A stretch of 47,936 bases of DNA from CAYFLR01 sp964343805. Lineage in GTDB: Bacteria > Bdellovibrionota_B > Oligoflexia > CAYFLR01. The stretch covers positions 1 through 47,936 of the forward strand of contig CAYFLR010000046.1 in NCBI GenBank assembly GCA_964343805.1, read 5' to 3'. The translations under genes were made by a program, and so were the position numbers. The notes under the pieces are model-generated. The model saw nothing but the letters and a program-made list of their open reading frames with translations. It made no database searches and was not told the origin of the DNA. Shown in pieces: positions 24,767 through 32,688 of the stretch (its first letter is position 1; each line of letters opens with the position of its first letter).

Positions 24767-25861
24767 CTAGAAAGTGAGCTTGACCATCAACTGACCACCA
24801 TATTCACCAGCTTCTTTTGCTTGTTGTCCAAAATCAGTGTCATCCTTTCCGCCAATATAAAAAGGCATTAAAATAAATTCAGCTTGATCATGATAGTAAT
24901 ACTGCCCCACCAATCCGGCAGCGTTACTTTGATCATTGATGTTATAAAATAGAAAGGTCGTAAAATTAAATTTTTCATTAAAAGTATGAGTTAGAGCAGG
25001 CACCAAATAGTCCCTAGCCACCATTCGTCCCATCATCATATTCATTGGGTCATACTTTAACTTTTTACTTTGACCGAAACCGTTCCGATAGTACTCTAAA
25101 TTCATCATGGTGTCCCCAAAATAGCGCTCTATACCAATGACGTATTCGTATTTCTCAAGCTCTTTATAATAAGCCCCCTCTCCCCAAACACCCACATCTA
25201 CTTTAGGGATAGATGTTTTAAATGAGGCACCAAAAAGATGATCTCTCTTTTCCTCTATTTGGATAGGATAAGCTGGATTCATAAAGTAGACCCATGAGCG
25301 TTTTGCTTTTTGAATATAAAGAAATTCCATGTCTATTGAAGCAATATTAACCTTTGAATGAAAGCCCCATTCTGGCTCTACCTTACTGGTATAAATGAGG
25401 GGAGGTTCATCACTCTTTTGCTCTATACCAAAGGCATAGATCAACTCTAAAGCAATGTTATCAGCTGGATAAAAAGAGGCCAGAATAGCATCTCTTCCAT
25501 CTTTACCGTAACTGGGGTCAAAAGCGGCACCTAAGGGTTTTTGATTGAAAACGTCGGTGGGATTAAAATTATAACCACTTCCCCACCCCGTCAACTGTCT
25601 ACCTATGACCAAATCGACCTTTGAGGTCATAAATTTACCATAGGCTTGATTAATTTTAATAGAGTCATCCTTTATTTGAATTTCGGCATGGCCGTTGAGC
25701 TTCTCCGTTTCAATCATGTTAATAAGAAGAGCGGCTTCAATTGAGGGTTGCACCTCTTCATCCTTAGTGACACTAAAAGAAGCAAGGGCTTCCCCATTAA
25801 ATTCCACTGCTTTAAGAGGAAAAGTGAGTAATAAAGAAAATAGAAAAATGAACCATTTCAT
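24767..25861 (-). CDS. Outer-membrane beta-barrel protein of the MMPL/LolA-like operon
   Basis: The start is ATG 25861, five bases after GGAGG; the frame opens four codons earlier. A 364-residue protein with a signal peptide (about 1-18, ending LKAVE) and repeated amphipathic strands (AEIQIKDDSIKINQAYGKFM, VDLVIGRQLTGWGSGYNFNP), ending in KLTF, a barrel-type terminal aromatic. It resembles the DUF1302-type porin-like proteins that accompany MMPL and LolA-like genes. Likely role: outer-membrane end of a lipid or lipoprotein export route. It is the last gene of the TetR-controlled operon. Confidence 0.7.
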   Translation of the reverse strand: MKWFIFLFSLLLTFPLKAVEFNGEALASFSVTKDEEVQPSIEAALLINMIETEKLNGHAEIQIKDDSIKINQAYGKFMTSKVDLVIGRQLTGWGSGYNFNPTDVFNQKPLGAAFDPSYGKDGRDAILASFYPADNIALELIYAFGIEQKSDEPPLIYTSKVEPEWGFHSKVNIASIDMEFLYIQKAKRSWVYFMNPAYPIQIEEKRDHLFGASFKTSIPKVDVGVWGEGAYYKELEKYEYVIGIERYFGDTMMNLEYYRNGFGQSKKLKYDPMNMMMGRMVARDYLVPALTHTFNEKFNFTTFLFYNINDQSNAAGLVGQYYYHDQAEFILMPFYIGGKDDTDFGQQAKEAGEYGGQLMVKLTF

Positions 25862-25872
25862 AGCGACCTCCA

Positions 25873-26610
25873 TTATCTTTTTAATTGTCTTTCAGAAAAT
25901 AGACCTCTTTTTATTGATACATTATATTTGATCGAACCTTCATCAATACTAAAAATAGTAGCCTTTTGCGTATTCAGATCTGTCATTTTCATATGAAGAG
26001 GAACCCATTGCTCTCCTTTTTTTATGACATTTTTGGCTATCAGTTCCTTGTATTTACTATCGCTCTTATCGAAATAAAAAAGCTTATTTGCCACGAAGTT
26101 GCTTTTAGTAACATAGGCTTCGATATACTTAAACTTTTTGTCACTGTCCCTCGGAGTCAGTTTAAGGACATATTCTTTGTCCGTCTCTTTGATAATTTCT
26201 GAAGTAAAATCCTTTTCATAGTTAGAACTCATATCATCATAACTAAAACTTGATCCCATCATACTCCCTTTTTTGGCAGAGCTTGATAAAAGCCGAACTC
26301 GATTGCTTCTTTTATTGTAATACCAAATATTATCTCCCACTGAAAGAATGGAGGTGCCCTTTAATCGGGCGGGATGAGTAAAGCGCATTAATGATTTATC
26401 TCCCTCTTTTTGTTCAAACATCTTTAACTTCATGGTGGTTTTATCTCCATCTCGATCGATAATTTCCATGGTGGCATTCATTTGAGCTGTATTGTACTTT
26501 CGGGCCTTGGTCATCTGTTCCAAAATGGTTTTGGCATCCTTTGACCATCCCTCTCCATTAAGAAAAAGTGCGACTAAACTTAGAATTATGCATTGAAGAT
26601 AGACTTTCAT
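25873..26610 (-). CDS. LolA-like outer-membrane lipoprotein-sorting protein
   Basis: A 245-residue periplasmic protein with AAGGAG before the ATG and a signal peptide (1-23). It has the LolA-like pattern: ILEQMTKARKYNTAQMNATM, a beta half-barrel with ARLKGTSILSVGDNIWYYN, and LLSSSAKKGSMMGSSFSYDDM. This family (PF17131-type, distinct from LolA proper) is typically encoded beside MMPL/RND transporters and is presumed to carry a lipidic cargo from transporter to outer membrane. The downstream OMP start is 11 bp away. Confidence 0.88.
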   Translation of the reverse strand: MKVYLQCIILSLVALFLNGEGWSKDAKTILEQMTKARKYNTAQMNATMEIIDRDGDKTTMKLKMFEQKEGDKSLMRFTHPARLKGTSILSVGDNIWYYNKRSNRVRLLSSSAKKGSMMGSSFSYDDMSSNYEKDFTSEIIKETDKEYVLKLTPRDSDKKFKYIEAYVTKSNFVANKLFYFDKSDSKYKELIAKNVIKKGEQWVPLHMKMTDLNTQKATIFSIDEGSIKYNVSIKRGLFSERQLKR

Positions 26611-26626
26611 TTTTTTCTCCTTTTTA

Positions 26627-26725
26627 TTAAGACTCTTGTTGTCTTACTGGTTTGTCAACGATTACAATTAATGAGGTTAACACGATCACGGTGGTAATAT
26701 AAGCTAGAATAATCCCGATGGATTA
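26627..26725 (-). pseudogene. Detached C-terminal helix of the MMPL transporter after an in-frame TAA
   Basis: The frame of the MMPL gene continues past TAA 26725-26723 for 32 codons (S-I-G-I-I-L-A-Y-I-T-T-V-I-V-L-T-S-L-I-V then VDKPVRQQES) to a second TAA at 26629-26627, 16 bp before the next gene. The segment is a good membrane helix and matches the position of the last helix of RND/MMPL proteins. A single base change (for example TTA to TAA) explains the break. Confidence 0.75.
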
Positions 26726-29215
26726 AACTAATCCAAAACTTACAAAAACTTGATATTTACCCACCATAAAGGTACCAAAGGCAGCGCAGGTGGTTAAACT
26801 GGTAAGTAAAATACCTCTACCAGTGCTTTTTATTGCCGGAACAATATCCTTTTCAATGAGGTAACGATGGATGAGGTGGACACCATCATCCACTCCGATA
26901 CCTATAATGATAGGCAGTGCCATAATATTCACATAATCAAATTTTATCCCAAACAGGCTCATCACCCCTAAAAGTAAGGTCATAGTGCTGGCCATGGGCA
27001 GCATGGCGAATATGGCATATTTTAGACTTCGAAAATCAATGATAAGTAATATGAATATGGCAATAACCACATAGATCATCACTTTTTTTCCTTCTGATCC
27101 GGCAATCTGCATCACTTTTTCTGACAAGATGAAGGTCCCGGTAACTGGAGCTCCTAAACTTCTCATATCTTTTAAAAAGAGAGGTTGAAAGTGCTCGTTC
27201 CATACATCTCCTTCAGGGTAAATAAGAGTTAAAAAACTCCCATCTTTTCCTACATAATTTTCTCTTATTCTTTTGGGTAAGTCTTTTACACCAATAAGAT
27301 TGCTCCCATTCATGGCAAGCACATTGGAACGATGCCGAGTCATAAACTGATCTTGTAAAGAAGTTAATGATTCTTTTAAAGAGGGGGCCCTTTTTATAAG
27401 ATCATTTATAAGTCCACTTTTTTGCAATTTATCTAAATGTTTGACTAGTTTCTTCTCTCCCCCCATAAAGGACAAGTCGCTGAGTTCGAGGAGGTTACTC
27501 TCCAGTCGGCCTAACTCCTCTTTTAACTGCTCAAGGTTGAGTTCTTTGAAAGGCTGCTCTTTGATTTCATTTTGAAGTTTACTAATATTTTGTAGACGAA
27601 TTGTCTGCAAATTTTTAGGAGGCAGGTAATTTACCACTGAATCAATCATCCCCACCGTAGAAAGATCCTCAAGCTTGTCTTTTAATTGCCTTGCTTCTTG
27701 CATAGTATTAGAAATGGTCAAAACAGTATCACTACTAATATCAAATTTTTCGATCAGCCGATCATTAAGAACTAAAGACTCTAACCCTTTGGGTTCAATA
27801 TCTTTAATATCCTTGGAGAATTTCAAATCGGGAAATTTTATAATGGACAGTATGAGAAAAATCACCACTAAGGACACTGCAAGATAGGGTTTTGTAAGAA
27901 TCATCTTCTCCATGGAAACAAAAATAGTGTGTTGAGGCTTCACTCTCGCCACATCTTTTTTTCCAAAAACCATAAAGAGAGAGGGCAGCATAACGATTGA
28001 AACAACTAAAGTAGAGATAATACCAATTCCCAGGACCAATCCAAATTCTCTGAACCCAGGAAAACTACTCACTGAAAACATCAGAAAACTGATTGCGGTG
28101 GTGATCGCTCCAATCACCACTCCTTTAGCCGTTTTAGCAAAGACTAATTTTACCGATTCTTCTACTCCGATTCCTTGGACTCTCACTTCGGTATAAAGTG
28201 AGATGATGTGAATAGCATAATCGATTCCCAGACCAATTAAGATCACCGCCATCATAGCCGTGAAGATATTAAGAGATCCAATCACTAGATAGGTGATCCC
28301 CATGGATAAAATGATACCAACTATAAGAGGTAACAAAGCTAAAATGGAATATCTTAATAATCTAAATCCAAAATAGAAAATGAGAAGGATGAGCACCAAA
28401 GAGAGACCAAAGGACTTGCTCATATCTTGTTCCGTCACAGCCATTTCATCCCGTTGCAGGACGAGTATACCCGCCACTCCAGCTGTTACATTAAGAGTTT
28501 TTGCCTCGGTTTTAACCACCTTTTCTATGTTATTCACCAAAGGAATCAAGGGCTGAAAATCGTTCATATCCAGTGGTGTTTTTACAAACATCACACCTAA
28601 ACTTCGATCTGGTGAAATCAAATACCGAGGTCCGGCTATAAAAGCATCAGCCACTTCTTCTACCGGGACAGCTTTACCCCCCTGCAAAAGGAGAAGCAAA
28701 TCTTCGATGGAGTTAAAAAATTGAAGCATTTGCTGCTTATCTTTACTTAACTTTTTTGAATCTCCTCCACTTATGTACTCCTCCTCAAAGGAGTCATTCA
28801 AACCTTTTATAAAACCTTGGAGACTACCAGCTTGTAACAGAGGTTTCATGCTTTTAAGATCTTTTTGTTTCATCAAAAGAAGGCCATTTTTCCCAGTAAA
28901 TTCCACCTCATTTTTATAGATAACCTCTCCCACATCCTTTACTTTAAGAAGTTTGGGTTGCACGGTATGAATGAATTTCTTAATATCGGATTCCTTACCC
29001 TCTATAATTATGGAAATCATATCGATTCCTTCATAATTATTTAGAGCTTGCTTATAAGATACCACTTGCGGTTCATCTTCTGGTAGCATATCCATCATCT
29101 GTGTTTTCATAATCAGTTTAGATGATAAAAACATGGCAACTAGAGTGACGAGAGCGGTCACACCCAAAATGAGTTTGTACTTTTTTATTATTAGATCACC
29201 TATTTTTGCCAACAT
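26723..29215 (-). CDS. MMPL/RND-family transporter, last helix cut off
   Basis: An 830-residue inner-membrane protein made of two RND halves. Each has an N-terminal helix, a large periplasmic loop (the second about residues 465-710 with a Leu-rich coiled coil) and a helix bundle carrying GLGIDYAIHIISLY (first half) and GIGVDDGVHLIHRY (second half). Members export lipids, hopanoids or other hydrophobic compounds using the proton gradient. The chain ends in FVSFGLV, before the expected final helix, which is encoded downstream after an in-frame stop. AAAGGAG precedes the start; tetR lies 24 bp upstream. Truncation may impair function unless the stop is an assembly error or is read through. Confidence 0.9.
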   Translation of the reverse strand: MLAKIGDLIIKKYKLILGVTALVTLVAMFLSSKLIMKTQMMDMLPEDEPQVVSYKQALNNYEGIDMISIIIEGKESDIKKFIHTVQPKLLKVKDVGEVIYKNEVEFTGKNGLLLMKQKDLKSMKPLLQAGSLQGFIKGLNDSFEEEYISGGDSKKLSKDKQQMLQFFNSIEDLLLLLQGGKAVPVEEVADAFIAGPRYLISPDRSLGVMFVKTPLDMNDFQPLIPLVNNIEKVVKTEAKTLNVTAGVAGILVLQRDEMAVTEQDMSKSFGLSLVLILLIFYFGFRLLRYSILALLPLIVGIILSMGITYLVIGSLNIFTAMMAVILIGLGIDYAIHIISLYTEVRVQGIGVEESVKLVFAKTAKGVVIGAITTAISFLMFSVSSFPGFREFGLVLGIGIISTLVVSIVMLPSLFMVFGKKDVARVKPQHTIFVSMEKMILTKPYLAVSLVVIFLILSIIKFPDLKFSKDIKDIEPKGLESLVLNDRLIEKFDISSDTVLTISNTMQEARQLKDKLEDLSTVGMIDSVVNYLPPKNLQTIRLQNISKLQNEIKEQPFKELNLEQLKEELGRLESNLLELSDLSFMGGEKKLVKHLDKLQKSGLINDLIKRAPSLKESLTSLQDQFMTRHRSNVLAMNGSNLIGVKDLPKRIRENYVGKDGSFLTLIYPEGDVWNEHFQPLFLKDMRSLGAPVTGTFILSEKVMQIAGSEGKKVMIYVVIAIFILLIIDFRSLKYAIFAMLPMASTMTLLLGVMSLFGIKFDYVNIMALPIIIGIGVDDGVHLIHRYLIEKDIVPAIKSTGRGILLTSLTTCAAFGTFMVGKYQVFVSFGLV

Positions 29216-29239
29216 GGCGAACTCCTTTAAATGAAAATT

Positions 29240-29812
29240 TTACTTAAAAATATCTTGAATAAATGAAGCCATTAAATCTTCCAATCGAAAGGGAAAGTCA
29301 AAGGCGGCATAGAGCTCTAAAGCATCAAAAATAAGAAAAAGCTTTTGAACCAATAGATCTCTATCTATATCTTTATCAATATGCCCGTATTCGATTCCCT
29401 TCTCTATTATACTATTCACCAACTCATAGACCTGCCCCATTAAGGGCTCCAACATTTCATCAAGATTCTCAATGCGACCAACCGCAGTAAACAGCTGCAT
29501 GCCGAATTTTTTTCGCAAGGGATCCCTTTTCGATTTACTAATGTAGGTGACACACTGCCTCTCCAGTTCCTTTTTAAAGTTCTGCTGATTCAGATGATCG
29601 ACCTTAAGTGATTCATCCAAAAATTGATTCACTAGAAATTCAGAGCAGACTTTAAGTAGGATCATTTGTTTGCTTTCAAAATGATGGTAAATGGCCCCTT
29701 TGGATACACCAGCTTCTTTGGCAATCTTCATCATCCCAGTGGCATCATAACCATCTTCTGCAAATAAACGATAGGCAGTACGAATTATTTTATTGTAGGT
29801 TTCTTCAGTCAT
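29240..29812 (-). CDS. TetR-family repressor of the MMPL operon
   Basis: A 190-residue protein with a TetR N-terminal DNA-binding domain: AYRLFAEDGYDATGMMKIAKEAGVSKGAIYHHFESKQ (given in part), where the recognition helix is VSKGAIYHHF. The all-helical C-terminal domain should bind an effector, possibly the transporter cargo. GGAGG precedes the ATG. It is the first gene of the operon (repressor, transporter, LolA-like, OMP), and a perfect 14-bp palindrome sits inside its own promoter, so it probably represses the whole operon. Confidence 0.93.
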   Translation of the reverse strand: MTEETYNKIIRTAYRLFAEDGYDATGMMKIAKEAGVSKGAIYHHFESKQMILLKVCSEFLVNQFLDESLKVDHLNQQNFKKELERQCVTYISKSKRDPLRKKFGMQLFTAVGRIENLDEMLEPLMGQVYELVNSIIEKGIEYGHIDKDIDRDLLVQKLFLIFDALELYAAFDFPFRLEDLMASFIQDIFK

Positions 29813-29836
29813 ATTTTTTCCTCCACGCTTATTTAT

Positions 29837-29865
29837 ATTCTAACACATACCGACCGGTCGGTCTA
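29837..29865 (-). promoter_or_regulatory. tetR operon promoter with embedded palindromic operator
   Basis: Minus-strand TAGACC (29865-29860) and TAGAAT (29842-29837) are 17 bp apart. The perfect palindrome ACCGACCGGTCGGT (29849-29862) overlaps the -35 end and spacer. This places repressor binding directly over RNA polymerase contacts. The sequence resembles known TetR-family operators. Confidence 0.75.
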
Positions 29866-29945
29866 GTACTTTTTTAATCTCTTGCTAATTTTCTGATAGA
29901 AAGTTAATCTGCCCTTTGATTTTTAATCCAGCTTAGGGAAACAAC

Positions 29946-30527
29946 ATGAAAAACATCTATTATATTATATTCTTAGCCTTTACAATTCTCATCCCCACTT
30001 TAAATGCTTCTCCTTTTAAAGGGGATGTGGTTCCTAAAAAAATTGGGATTGCAGTTGGACCATCTATCAACACCACGAGTAAATACCCAGAAGATAAAAA
30101 TAGCTGGGGAAGCAACCTCTTTATAAGCTATACCTATCAAGTGAGTGGGCTTATAGGCACCTTAAAAAAACCATCTTGGATTGGGTTACACACTGGTGGA
30201 AGTTATTTTGATACTATTAATATGTTTTCACTTAAATATGGTCTTCTGATCCGCCATCAGGTTTGGCGGAGTGATGCCCATTCATTCAGTCTAGCATACG
30301 GACTAGGCACTATTCAGATCCTTCCTACTAAAGAGAAAGGTAGACAAATAGGTCATCAGACTCAATTAAGAGCTCAATTTGTATTTGAACAATACCTCTA
30401 TCCCATCTTCCTAGAAACCATGTACAAAATTCAAAGCCTTCCTCATCTGGGCAGCGATGAAAATCATGATTTTCAAACCATAATTTTAGGTATAGGATTG
30501 TTTCTCTCTCCCACTCCATCCCCTTAG
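29946..30527 (+). CDS. Small exported beta-barrel-like protein
   Basis: A 193-residue protein with a signal peptide (about residues 1-21, ending LNASP) and AGGG upstream of the ATG. The mature part alternates in strands (KIGIAVGPSIN, NLFISYTYQVSGL, WIGLHTGGSYFD, HSFSLAYGLGTI, TIILGIGLFLS), consistent with a small 8-strand outer-membrane barrel. It is divergent from tetR and could share its control region, since the palindromic operator lies 84 bp upstream of the ATG. No family is recognised. Confidence 0.55.
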   Translation: MKNIYYIIFLAFTILIPTLNASPFKGDVVPKKIGIAVGPSINTTSKYPEDKNSWGSNLFISYTYQVSGLIGTLKKPSWIGLHTGGSYFDTINMFSLKYGLLIRHQVWRSDAHSFSLAYGLGTIQILPTKEKGRQIGHQTQLRAQFVFEQYLYPIFLETMYKIQSLPHLGSDENHDFQTIILGIGLFLSPTPSP

Positions 30528-30562
30528 AAATTCTGTAAAGGTGTGTTATAAAGCCTTTTACC

Positions 30563-30571
30563 TGCTATAAT
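30563..30571 (+). promoter_or_regulatory. Extended -10 promoter giving a near-leaderless mRNA
   Basis: TGCTATAAT (30563-30571) is a consensus extended -10 (TGnTATAAT). The expected transcription start is at or next to the ATG at 30578, and no ribosome binding site is visible there, so a leaderless message is inferred. Confidence 0.45.
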
Positions 30572-30577
30572 AAGCTT

Positions 30578-31312
30578 ATGCTGCAGCCAATTATTTTAAA
30601 ATTTCTACTGCTTATCATCTTTATAATTCTGCCTTCCTACAAATTAACCGCCAAAGGCGGATTCCATCCTCAATTGGATCTATCGGGGATGATGAGACAG
30701 ATGATGGTTAAGTACGAACTTGAAGAGGCCACCAAGAATAGTGACGGGCAACTGATTAGCCCAGGCAGAAGCATCGAACTCCTTCAGCCTCAATTTGATT
30801 TCGACTTTTCTCTGGCAAAAAAAAGCGACAAGAAAAAATGGTTTATAGATTGGGGTTTTCGCTTCGAATTCGGCTACACCAACTTTCAATATGAAAAAGA
30901 CGACTCGGTCCATAAAAAGGACGATCCAGTGGAAGGTATCTTTCTCAAAGTTTTTCAGCTGGCCTTGAAGCCCGGTCTCTACTTAGGCTTCCCCTCTCCC
31001 ATGAAAAACTCTAGCCGCAATATGATCTATGGCATTGGCCCGCTTATCATGGGTTTTGCGGGCACCGCCACTATCAATGCAGAAAAAAAGAGCGACTATG
31101 TTACTAATTATGGTTATGGCTACTGGACAGATATAGGTTTTCAAGAGCCTTCCTTTAAATGGGGGAGTTTAGAAGGTTACTTTTTTGTGCAAATGGAGGT
31201 TTTATTTTTTAAAGAGAGGTTTCTCCCTCGCCAAATCACTGGAGCAAGGGAGATCCATGTTGAATATTATCAAGCCGTCTCGCTCGGCTTACGCCTGTGG
31301 TTTGGTGGTTAG
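30578..31312 (+). CDS. Exported outer-membrane protein candidate
   Basis: A 244-residue protein with a hydrophobic signal (MLQPIILKFLLLIIFIILPS, then KLTAKGG). The mature chain has a methionine-rich helix (SGMMRQMMVKYELEE) followed by repeated strands (WFIDWGFRFEFGYTNFQYE, ALKPGLYLGFPSP, YQAVSLGLRLWFGG) ending in an aromatic-Gly-Gly, like a barrel protein. No ribosome binding site precedes it. Its stop overlaps the convergent gene's stop by 4 bp. The function is unknown. Confidence 0.55.
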   Translation: MLQPIILKFLLLIIFIILPSYKLTAKGGFHPQLDLSGMMRQMMVKYELEEATKNSDGQLISPGRSIELLQPQFDFDFSLAKKSDKKKWFIDWGFRFEFGYTNFQYEKDDSVHKKDDPVEGIFLKVFQLALKPGLYLGFPSPMKNSSRNMIYGIGPLIMGFAGTATINAEKKSDYVTNYGYGYWTDIGFQEPSFKWGSLEGYFFVQMEVLFFKERFLPRQITGAREIHVEYYQAVSLGLRLWFGG

Positions 31313-31701
31313 TCTAAAGCGACACAACGGGTGTTAGGGATGAAAGCACTGTAATTGTTAAAAAGGTTAATATCAATAAAACCGATACCCTCTTTATCAT
31401 CTCCGTCTCTTTTTATATTGATAGCAACAAATCCACTGCGGCCGTTATTTTTTAACAACATAAAGGTATCTCCGTAGTTGACCACTTCTGGATTTTCAAA
31501 TTCTGCTATGGGCTCCACACTGCCAGTGAAGTGAACAAGATCTAAAAATACCTTTTGCACACCCCCACTCACTTCATAGTCTACTAAAATACTATAGGAC
31601 CTATTAATATCACATCTCCATTCTTGCTTTTCTACAGGCTGGGCTAATAAATTAGAAGTAAAAACACCAAAAAGAATTACGCTCATTAAAAAAGTTTTCA
31701 T
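31309..31701 (-). CDS. Small exported protein, unknown family
   Basis: The start is ATG 31701, seven bases after AGGAG; the frame opens five codons earlier. The 130-residue product has a signal peptide (1-20, ending LLAQP) and two cysteines (EWRCDIN and NTRCVALD) near the two ends of the mature chain, which could form a disulfide closing a small beta domain. Its stop codon overlaps that of the convergent gene (TTAG, 31309-31312). No domain is recognised. Confidence 0.55.
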   Translation of the reverse strand: MKTFLMSVILFGVFTSNLLAQPVEKQEWRCDINRSYSILVDYEVSGGVQKVFLDLVHFTGSVEPIAEFENPEVVNYGDTFMLLKNNGRSGFVAINIKRDGDDKEGIGFIDINLFNNYSAFIPNTRCVALD

Positions 31702-31833
31702 TTTATTTCTCCTCAATATATCTGTTAAATTTTTTAAATCTGATTGCTTGCAAGTTTCAATTTCTATTATCCATATATCTGAAATCGCACCTAAAACTCA
31801 AATTATTTGATCTACATATAATGATTAGTGAAA

Positions 31834-32604
31834 TTAATTATCTAGAATAAGGGAGTCTTTATAAGGTCGATCAAGTAAATATAATGCTTGTTCTTTAGCT
31901 ATTTGACAGGCTTTTATTCCTAAATATAATTTAAAAGGTCCTACTGGAGGTAGATTTGAAGGTATCATCAAAGAAATAGACTGCTTAGCTGATGTTTTTT
32001 TTCGAATAGCCCCCCAAACAGCTCCCTTTGGACAGTGACACAGTGAATGAACCAGCAACCTTTCCTTATCGTTGACCGCATTCAGACCAAATGGATCCTT
32101 GGTCCCCCCGTCTATATAGACCTTTTTCTCAATGATAGCAGGCTGGAATAAAATAGGCAGTGCACAAGAGGCCACTACAGAAGAGGCAAGATCTCCCTTA
32201 GAAAGAATGACAGATTTGCGAGCAAGCAGTTGATACACCGCAATATAAAGGGGAATTCGGCAATCCTCAATGGAATCTACTGGGAGTAGATTTTCAAGGA
32301 GGCTTCTCATTTTCTTCCCTTTTAACAGACCAAAACCAATTCCGGGATCCCAAAAATCAGTCCTTTTGATAGAAAAAAAATAATCAGCAATCTGTTCGCA
32401 AGAAAGACCAGCCGCATAGCAAGCTGCTGTTAAGGCACCGGCACTGGCACCAGTTATTTTAGCAGGTCGGATATCTTTTTTTTCTAATGCCATCAACAGA
32501 CCTAAATGAGCAAAAAAACCAAAAAAACCTGAGGAGAGAGAAAGAGTAAAAGGCTGATCTTTTAGCCAAGATTCTAAGGTTGGGGCAGAATTATCTCTGT
32601 TCAT
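31834..32604 (-). CDS. Patatin-like phospholipase
   Basis: A 256-residue cytosolic-type protein with the patatin catalytic dyad: S54 in GASAG (GxSxG) and D165 in YIDGG (DGG/A). Patatins hydrolyse acyl esters of phospholipids or act as acyltransferases. The usual Gly-rich oxyanion-hole loop (GGGxRG) before the nucleophile is replaced by LSSGFFGFFAHLG, which keeps the fold but not the standard residues, so activity or specificity may differ. AAGGA lies 5 bases before the ATG. No signal peptide is present. Confidence 0.85.
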   Translation of the reverse strand: MNRDNSAPTLESWLKDQPFTLSLSSGFFGFFAHLGLLMALEKKDIRPAKITGASAGALTAACYAAGLSCEQIADYFFSIKRTDFWDPGIGFGLLKGKKMRSLLENLLPVDSIEDCRIPLYIAVYQLLARKSVILSKGDLASSVVASCALPILFQPAIIEKKVYIDGGTKDPFGLNAVNDKERLLVHSLCHCPKGAVWGAIRKKTSAKQSISLMIPSNLPPVGPFKLYLGIKACQIAKEQALYLLDRPYKDSLILDN

Positions 32605-32638
32605 AACGATCCTTAAGGAGAGTTATAGATAGGGTCAT

Positions 32639-32667
32639 TTGCATCTCTTAGGCTGGCAGTATACAAT
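32639..32667 (+). promoter_or_regulatory. Predicted promoter of the SPK-repeat lipoprotein
   Basis: TTGCAT (32639-32644) and TACAAT (32662-32667) are 17 bp apart and lie 22 bp before the ATG at 32689, with GGGAG as ribosome binding site. Confidence 0.45.
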
Positions 32668-32688
32668 AAATTAACCCAGGGAGATTAT

